Positions 54,481 to 59,469 of a stretch of 59,469 nt of DNA are shown in pieces. Where the stretch lies: positions 1 to 59,469 of the forward strand of contig NZ_VTAW01000022.1 of assembly GCF_008245225.1 (NCBI RefSeq), given 5' to 3'. The translations under genes and the position numbers were made by a program. Within the stretch, counting starts at the first letter, position 1. Each line of letters begins with the position of its first letter. Under the pieces are notes generated by a model. The model saw only the letters and a list, made by a program, of their open reading frames with translations. It searched no databases and had not been told where the DNA came from. This DNA comes from Natrialba swarupiae (lineage in GTDB: Archaea; Halobacteriota; Halobacteria; Halobacteriales; Natrialbaceae).

Positions 54481-55599
54481 TCAGTCATCGTATTTTTCGG
54501 TGTCGGACCGGGGAGTCGATTCTCGACTGTCGTGAGTCGCGGACTCGAATATCGTTATTCGATCTCGTGGCAGCTCGACCGTGACCGCCTCACCGGATAC
54601 TGGTGGACGTTCCATCGTCTCCACTACGAACTGGGACCCAGTTTCGGCCTGGATCCTCACGTCGTATCGGCGGCCAACGTCCGCGATAGACACGACTTCG
54701 CCGGGGAGTGACAGGGCAGAACCGGTGTCAGTTGCATCGGGATCCGACACGGAGAGCCTGTCCGGACGGACGTGACACGTAACGGCCGTCCCTTCAGACG
54801 CGGTAATCGTCCCGCTGGGGAGGCTAAACGTCCGATCACCTACTCGAAGGACGGGTGGAAACTGAGAAACGACTGTCGCCGGGAACGTGTTCGATCGCCC
54901 GAGAAACGACGCTACGAACGGGGTCGGCGGTGATTCGTACAACACTCGAGGGGCTCCAGAACCGGAAACACGACCATCGTTCATGACGATGAGTCGATCG
55001 GCAAGCGCCATTGCCTCCTCCTGATCGTGGGTGACGAATAGGGTCGTCACGCCTGTTTCAGCCTGAATTCGGGCGATTTCGTCTCGCAGTCGCTCACGTA
55101 GCTGTCGATCGAGTGCCGATAGCGGCTCGTCGAGTAACAACACGTCTGGTTGTGGGGCCAGTGCTCGGGCTACTTCGACCCGGCGTCGTTGGCCGCCGCT
55201 CAGCTCCGAGGGATGGGCATCCCGTTTCTCGGAGAGAGCAACTAACTCGAGATATTCACGTACTCGTTTATCCCGCTGAGTCGGTTCGATACCACGAGCA
55301 GCGAGACCGTAGGCGACGTTCTCGTTGACGGTCATGTGGGGATAGAGCGTCGATTGCTGAAAGACGATCCCGACATGACGATCTTCGGGAGGTTCACCAG
55401 TCACGTCTCGGTCACGGAGTACAACCCGTCCCGCCGTCGGCTGGACGTGACCGGCGATTGCCTGGACGAGGGTCGTCTTTCCACAACCACTCGGACCGAG
55501 CACGGCGACGAGTTCGCCCTCGTCGAGTCCGAACGAGACGTCGTCGACTGCCAGTTCATCACCGTATCGGTGTGTCAACTGATCGAGTTCGAGGATCAT
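54481..55599 (-). CDS. wtpC: Molybdate/tungstate ABC transporter ATP-binding protein (WtpC/ModC-like)
   Basis: A 372-residue ATPase. Walker A (GPSGCGKTT) is at 35-43, signature LSGGQRRRVEVARAL, Walker B VLLLDEPLSALD. The last 130 residues form a regulatory region with a TOBE-like segment (PGEVVSIADVGRRYDVRIQAETG). The ATG overlaps the permease stop as ATGA. Its longer C-terminus distinguishes it from the Tup ATPase. Sulfate transporters share this architecture, so assignment rests on the binding protein. Confidence 0.88.
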   Translation of the reverse strand: MILELDQLTHRYGDELAVDDVSFGLDEGELVAVLGPSGCGKTTLVQAIAGHVQPTAGRVVLRDRDVTGEPPEDRHVGIVFQQSTLYPHMTVNENVAYGLAARGIEPTQRDKRVREYLELVALSEKRDAHPSELSGGQRRRVEVARALAPQPDVLLLDEPLSALDRQLRERLRDEIARIQAETGVTTLFVTHDQEEAMALADRLIVMNDGRVSGSGAPRVLYESPPTPFVASFLGRSNTFPATVVSQFPPVLRVGDRTFSLPSGTITASEGTAVTCHVRPDRLSVSDPDATDTGSALSLPGEVVSIADVGRRYDVRIQAETGSQFVVETMERPPVSGEAVTVELPRDRITIFESATHDSRESTPRSDTEKYDD

Positions 55600-56414
55600 T
55601 GATCGATCACCGTCGGTACGCGTCCGAACCGTTGAACTGCTGCAAGGACCGCGAGCGTAATTCCGAGTAATGCGAGTGCAAGCGGCACGATCGAATCGAT
55701 ACCACCTGCGATGAAGTCGACCCATATCCGGGTCGGCATCGTCCGTGGATTGTACGCGACCATCATCGTCGCGCCGAACTCGCCGATTGCTCGTGCGAAG
55801 GTGAGGATGATCCCCGCGACGATTGCCCCACGAGCGAGTGGCAGTGAGACGTTCCAGAACGTCGAAAGCGGGCCGTAACCGAGCGAGCGAGAGGCCTGCT
55901 CTAACCGTTCGTCGATCGCGCCAAACCCGGCACGGGCGGTGATAATCACGAACGGAGCGGCGACGAACGTCTGTGCGAGAACGACGCCGATCAAACTATC
56001 GGTGAGTGAGATGCCAAGGGTTGCCACAGCGGAACCGATCGGAGTAAAGCGTCCGACGGCAGTAAGAATCATTGCACCACCGACGACAGGCGGGACGACG
56101 AGCGGTAAGATCACGAGCGCCTCGACGAATCGCTTCCCGACGAACGACGTTCGAGCGAGGACGTAGGCGAGTGGGATGCCGAAAACGGCCGCGATCAGTG
56201 TCGAAATTGGGGCGGTTATCAGCGAGTTGTGAATCGCTCGTTGTGCTTCCGGTGAGGACAACCCCGCGACAACGTTTGCTGGCCCACTCCGAGCTAGAAA
56301 CGCGACGAACGGGATTGCAAAGTAGACGAGAAGGAGCGCGCCCAAGAGCGCGGGAACGAGTAGTTCCGGCAGTCGGTTGGACTTCTGGCTTGGAACAATT
56401 TTGGTGAGACTCAT
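55596..56414 (-). CDS. wtpB: Molybdate/tungstate ABC transporter permease (WtpB/ModB-like)
   Basis: A 272-residue permease with about six helices. The docking loop is ERLEQASRSLGYGPLSTFWNVSLP, followed by the conserved FARAIGEFGATMMVAYNP typical of molybdate, tungstate and sulfate permeases. It overlaps both neighbours by four bases (ATGA on each side), making a compact operon. Confidence 0.9.
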   Translation of the reverse strand: MSLTKIVPSQKSNRLPELLVPALLGALLLVYFAIPFVAFLARSGPANVVAGLSSPEAQRAIHNSLITAPISTLIAAVFGIPLAYVLARTSFVGKRFVEALVILPLVVPPVVGGAMILTAVGRFTPIGSAVATLGISLTDSLIGVVLAQTFVAAPFVIITARAGFGAIDERLEQASRSLGYGPLSTFWNVSLPLARGAIVAGIILTFARAIGEFGATMMVAYNPRTMPTRIWVDFIAGGIDSIVPLALALLGITLAVLAAVQRFGRVPTVIDQ

Positions 56415-57361
56415 ACGTCGATCTCCTCCGGAACGTCGCCTTCGGGGCGCGGTAAGCTGTCTCCGACCGCCAGCCCCGCATCAACGAGCAAGTCGGATTC
56501 GTCGATGAGAAACTGGACGAGTCTGTGGCCGGCGTCGGGTTCGTCGGCTCCGCCGTTCACCGTTGCGTTGTATATCACTGGACGTCCGTGGGCGGTGTAC
56601 CCTTCCTCTGCCGTGGTAAACTCGACGGTCGCGTAGTGGTCTGCCAACTCGGGGTTTGCAAAGTTGTACTCGTCGGGAAACTCGAAGAACGGCATGCCGT
56701 GATCGATCGCCATATTGCGATAGACGATGGCTCCTGCTCGAGAGCCGGCTTCCACCCCGGCCATCATCTGGGGCTCTTCGGGCTCCTCGTAAACGAGATC
56801 CATCATTGTCTCCCGGAACTCCTCGAGACCGTGTTCGGTTTCTGCCAGCTCGAACGCCTGAACGGCACGATATCCAAGCGGATCGAGATCAGGGTCACCG
56901 ATCGCAATATCACCTTCGTTCGTCTCCAAAGCTAACTGATACCACGGTTTACCGGCATCAAGTCTCTGCCCGAACTCCGTCTCCTCGTTGTATCCGATGC
57001 CGACACTGTTCGCTGCAAATTCGACGTCCCAGTCGATAAACTCGCCGTACAGTCGGTCTCGGAGAAGAGTTGCGTCGGCACTCACGATGACGTCGGGATG
57101 TTTCGTTCGATCTTCGACCATTCGCATTACCGCGTTAGCTCCATAATATTCTCCATGAACCTCGACACCGGTTTCTTCCTCGAACGCTGGTCCGACGTGA
57201 TCTTCGAACGTGCGTGCGAGGCTACCGGCTGACAAAACGCTTACTGAGCGAGAATTAGATCCCAAACAGCCCGCGACAGTCGTACCGCCGAGACTGCCTG
57301 CTGTGAGGAGGGCCTCGCGACGACTCACTGCACTTCGATTACGAGCGTCACTGAAGGGCAT
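56411..57361 (-). CDS. wtpA: Tungstate/molybdate-binding lipoprotein (WtpA-like)
   Basis: A 316-residue binding protein. A twin-Arg-like SRREALLTAG and lipobox Cys32 (TVAGC) mark an exported lipoprotein. WtpA features are GSLARTFEDHVGPAFEEETG, DVIVSADATLLRDRL, EFAANSVGIGYN and IAIGDPDLDPLGYRAVQAF. I took the ATG at 57361 because a TATA box (complement of ATATAA, 57384-57389) is centred about 25 bases upstream; the ATG at 57385 lies inside that box and cannot be used from this promoter. Confidence 0.92.
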   Translation of the reverse strand: MPFSDARNRSAVSRREALLTAGSLGGTTVAGCLGSNSRSVSVLSAGSLARTFEDHVGPAFEEETGVEVHGEYYGANAVMRMVEDRTKHPDVIVSADATLLRDRLYGEFIDWDVEFAANSVGIGYNEETEFGQRLDAGKPWYQLALETNEGDIAIGDPDLDPLGYRAVQAFELAETEHGLEEFRETMMDLVYEEPEEPQMMAGVEAGSRAGAIVYRNMAIDHGMPFFEFPDEYNFANPELADHYATVEFTTAEEGYTAHGRPVIYNATVNGGADEPDAGHRLVQFLIDESDLLVDAGLAVGDSLPRPEGDVPEEIDV

Positions 57362-57383
57362 ACGATCAGTCTGGCACCGACGC

Positions 57384-57418
57384 ATATAATCTTTACCAGT
57401 TATGTTTCGGCACTAGTG
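57384..57418 (-). promoter_or_regulatory. wtp promoter and palindrome CACTAGTG
   Basis: The TATA box (57384-57389) is followed upstream by TAACTGG, adjacent to the box, and by the 8-base palindrome CACTAGTG at 57411-57418, about 22 bases beyond the box. The palindrome is a candidate regulator site; the ModE-like protein at 27903 is a possible binder. Confidence 0.4.
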
Positions 57419-57605
57419 AAACCAAATATACTTACAAACACGAGCGGTCGTTGCCCCACTGCTCGACGCATACGCCGTCGGATGGATGGGAGAACAGTGG
57501 TCCAAAACGTTCACCCTGCCAGGTTAGTATAGCGAGATAAGATTTATTGGTTGGGTATCGGACGAATAATTTCGACCGGAATCGGGTTATGCGATCGGAT
57601 ATCTC

Positions 57606-58652
57606 TCACGATTGGCGGGTTCTCATCGAGTAAATACTCTCGAGATACGTCTCCCGCACGCGGTCTCCCCAGTCGTGGGTGTACGTGTCGATCACGTCGC
57701 TCGCGACGTCTCCACGAAGATACTGAACGACACCCCGATCACCCGTCCGATCCCGCAAGTGCGTCGTAAAGAAGTGGCGGAAGTAGTGTGGTGTTACGTT
57801 CTCGGTCGTGCCGCCACCAGTCCGGTACCAGCCGAACTCACGGGCGTGTTTCTCGACGATATAGCGGACGTCGGCGGTCGTGAGCCGGTGGCCCCACGAC
57901 GTCTGCGTATCGACGAACAACGGTCGGGCCGACGAGATCGAGTCGGGGCGGATCGCGAGCCACTCGACGAGCGCTCGATCGAGTTCGTTGTCAACGGGAA
58001 CGACCGTATCCCGTTTGCGTTTGTTCGATGCGGTTCGGTTCTCGCCGTTGACGGTGGTTCCGCGCGTTGGCTCCGAGGAAACGAAGATCGACGATGGCCG
58101 TCGATCGAGTTCGGTACGAGCGTCCCACTCGAACGTGAGTTCGTCGACCGCGAGATGGAGGTCCCGAAGATCTAGATTGCAAAGCTCACCGACTCGAATC
58201 CCGGTTTTCAAGAGCGTGAGTACCACCGCACGCTCGAGCGGGTGGCCGATCGCACCGACGAACGAGCGCATCTCGGTGATCGAGACGTCGCGTCTGGTCG
58301 GATTCGAGTCGATCGACTCGGACAGTTCCTCCATGACCAGCGCCATCGGATTGGACTCGAACACCCCGACCCGGTTCATGTAGTCGAAAAACCGGTTCAG
58401 ATACGAGGCGTAGGTCGCGATCGTGCTCGGCTCGTACTCGCCACGCAAGGAGTGGACCCACGCCATACACTCCCGGCGAGAACTGCCCTCGAGGGAATCG
58501 ACCGCGAACTCCTCGCGGGCGAAGGACTCGAACGCCCGGAGAACGCGCTCGTAGGCCTCGAGCGTTCGTTCGCTCTTGCCGTGGTATCGCTGGTCCTCGA
58601 GGAAGTACCCGATCGGATCGTCTACGTTCTGTGGGGTCGTCTCAGTCGCCAT
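57606..58652 (-). CDS. Tyrosine recombinase (phage/XerA-type integrase)
   Basis: A 348-residue site-specific recombinase. The N-terminal SAM-like DNA-binding domain (residues 8-110) includes SERTLEAYERVLRAF and YASYLNRFFDYM. Catalytic residues: Arg153 in TGIRVGEL, His289 and Arg292 in TPHYFRHFF, and the nucleophile Tyr324 in DTYTHDW. The LGH triad position reads LRG. The start overlaps the upstream RHH gene by 11 bases. Such pairs mark integrated elements in haloarchaea, though some act as host XerA. Confidence 0.9.
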   Translation of the reverse strand: MATETTPQNVDDPIGYFLEDQRYHGKSERTLEAYERVLRAFESFAREEFAVDSLEGSSRRECMAWVHSLRGEYEPSTIATYASYLNRFFDYMNRVGVFESNPMALVMEELSESIDSNPTRRDVSITEMRSFVGAIGHPLERAVVLTLLKTGIRVGELCNLDLRDLHLAVDELTFEWDARTELDRRPSSIFVSSEPTRGTTVNGENRTASNKRKRDTVVPVDNELDRALVEWLAIRPDSISSARPLFVDTQTSWGHRLTTADVRYIVEKHAREFGWYRTGGGTTENVTPHYFRHFFTTHLRDRTGDRGVVQYLRGDVASDVIDTYTHDWGDRVRETYLESIYSMRTRQS

Positions 58653-59034
58653 CGTTACCCTCGACGAGAACGTAGCCGTCGTGGCGTCCGCTGTATCGAA
58701 TCCGGTTGTCAGCCTGGAGCTCGCCGATGGCGTCGTCGAGTCTGGATTCGATGTCGTCGCTGACCGCGTCCAACAACTCGTCCCACGAATACGTGTCAGT
58801 CGACAGCAACTCGAGGACCCGTCTCTCGAGGGCGTTACCCCCAGGGTCTGACCCCTCAGAAGTAGGCTTCTCGCTCGCGGAGTCGAACCCCTTTCGCCCG
58901 GCTTGAACCATCGTTCTGACGAACTCGCTTTGACTCATTCCGAGTTCCTCGGCGTGTGATTCCCACTCGACCTTTTGGTACGCAGGCAGATAGGTACTGA
59001 CGGACGTGCGTTCGGTATCCGGTGATTCCGCCAT
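58642..59034 (-). CDS. RHH-type partner of the recombinase (DUF5805-like)
   Basis: A 130-residue protein. The N-terminus resembles a ribbon-helix-helix (SVSTYLPAYQKVEWESHAEEL then MSQSEFVRTMVQAG). The C-terminal half looks like a small winged helix (VLELLSTDTYSWDELLDAV to GYVLVEG). It is translated with the recombinase from an 11-base overlap and probably regulates or directs it. The gene pair is common in haloarchaeal genomes, in my recollection under DUF5805. Confidence 0.8.
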   Translation of the reverse strand: MAESPDTERTSVSTYLPAYQKVEWESHAEELGMSQSEFVRTMVQAGRKGFDSASEKPTSEGSDPGGNALERRVLELLSTDTYSWDELLDAVSDDIESRLDDAIGELQADNRIRYSGRHDGYVLVEGNDGD

Positions 59035-59393
59035 ACAAACCCATCACGCTCGAGGAGTATCAATGTATCCTACTGTTCCGTCTAAGGTATCTTATCCGAA
59101 TATGCACTTGTAAAATCATCGCCCTTTAGACCTCACCACTCAAGATATAAGATCAATATACGCTACAAGTCCAGATATAACTCTTCGATCTGTAACCTCA
59201 CTATTCAAGATCTGATTCAGTGTGGACGAGAGTAAAAACCGGTCACGGACGGTTACATCTCTCGTTGGAATGGTCTTTCGAATACTCGAGTTTCTTATAC
59301 GACCGGGGGAAAGTGACACGATACCGGCAAGTGGCGGATGGCTCGGTGCCGATCAGGCGTCGGTCGACGTGTCGTCCCGGGCTGGGCCAGGTC
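59035..59393. other. AT-rich region with direct repeats
   Basis: Base composition drops sharply in AT-rich 59040-59215 compared with the rest of the window. ACCTCACCACTCAAGAT (59130-59146) recurs as ACCTCACTATTCAAGAT (59195-59211), 15 of 17 matching, 65 bases apart, and AGATATAA occurs twice between them. A TTATAC box lies near 59293-59298. A 70-codon GTG frame (59222-59434) is not convincing. This could be a recombinase attachment or operator region. Confidence 0.5.
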
Positions 59394-59469
59394 TCAGTCG
59401 ATCACACCGACAGCCTCACTGTCTTGTCCAGTAGGCGCTGAATCTGGTTGAACTGTGCTCGGCCCGTCT
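59394..59469 (-). CDS. Possible C-terminal end of a protein entering from the right edge
   Basis: Reading the minus strand from the edge gives 24 residues (DGPSTVQPDSAPTGQDSEAV, then GVID) ending in TGA at 59394-59396. The acidic, Pro/Ser/Thr-rich composition resembles a haloarchaeal protein tail, while other frames here look random. Too short for any assignment. Confidence 0.25.
   Translation of the reverse strand, partial: DGPSTVQPDSAPTGQDSEAVGVID

Noticed and set aside
57629-57645. GAGTA/TACTC inverted words resembling a TrmB site
   Set aside because: Wrong order and spacing, and inside the recombinase gene.
58170-58200. GACTCGAATCCCGG resembling a tRNA T-loop
   Set aside because: It lies inside the recombinase coding sequence; no acceptor or anticodon stem can be drawn around it.
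59222-59434. GTG-start frame near the right edge
   Set aside because: No family resemblance, and the second half has an unlikely composition; the minus-strand tail at 59394 is slightly more plausible.

Overview
The window is chromosomal DNA from an extremely halophilic archaeon (class Halobacteria). The evidence is the high GC content, very acidic proteins rich in Asp and Glu, Tat-type lipoprotein signals with RR and lipobox Cys, TATA boxes 25-29 bases upstream of start codons (leaderless transcripts), and marker genes such as archaeal RNA polymerase subunit Rpo11, Dph2, XPB and Bax1, a geranylgeranyl reductase and a close match to salactin. I cannot name the genus. There is no rRNA, tRNA or CRISPR array that I can support.

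Layout. 0.2-4.8 kb holds a complete glucose-type ABC importer with a TrmB-like operator in front of it. 4.9-12.5 kb holds housekeeping and metabolic genes: a membrane protein, aldo/keto reductase, geranylgeranyl reductase, PAC2 protein, an RNA m5C methyltransferase with a separately encoded RNA-binding partner, a pirin and an alpha/beta hydrolase. 12.6-24 kb holds Bax1 and XPB, normally a nuclease-helicase pair, separated here by two Kef-type antiporters, a broken UspA gene, a GH15 enzyme and an AEC permease. 24-30 kb holds grpE, a Tup tungstate importer with a ModE-like regulator, and a membrane J-domain protein. 30-34 kb holds menF-menD and a sulfite-oxidase-like molybdoenzyme. 34-39.8 kb holds small haloarchaeal proteins, two lipoproteins, hisF, a zinc-ribbon membrane protein and rpo11. 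39.9-45.7 kb holds a rhomboid protease, a MacB-like ABC exporter and a decayed DUF5680-like gene. 45.8-54.4 kb holds a METTL5-type methyltransferase, salactin with a membrane protein, dph2, a metallo-hydrolase, an acidic coiled-coil protein and a HisG-like protein. 54.5-57.4 kb holds a second oxyanion importer (Wtp-like). 57.6-59.5 kb is an AT-rich edge with a tyrosine recombinase and its RHH partner, which looks like the start of an integrated element.

Themes. Two separate tungstate/molybdate importers, a ModE-like regulator and a molybdopterin enzyme point to Mo/W-dependent metabolism. The menaquinone genes and the lipid or quinone reductase fit respiratory membrane biology. The most striking non-coding signal is a family of four palindromic elements of 81-82 bases (12518, 18925, 21201, 34520). 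They share ATACGG/CCGTAT ends, stems that differ in sequence but stay paired, a conserved unpaired patch, and a loop containing ACGGGTC or its complement.
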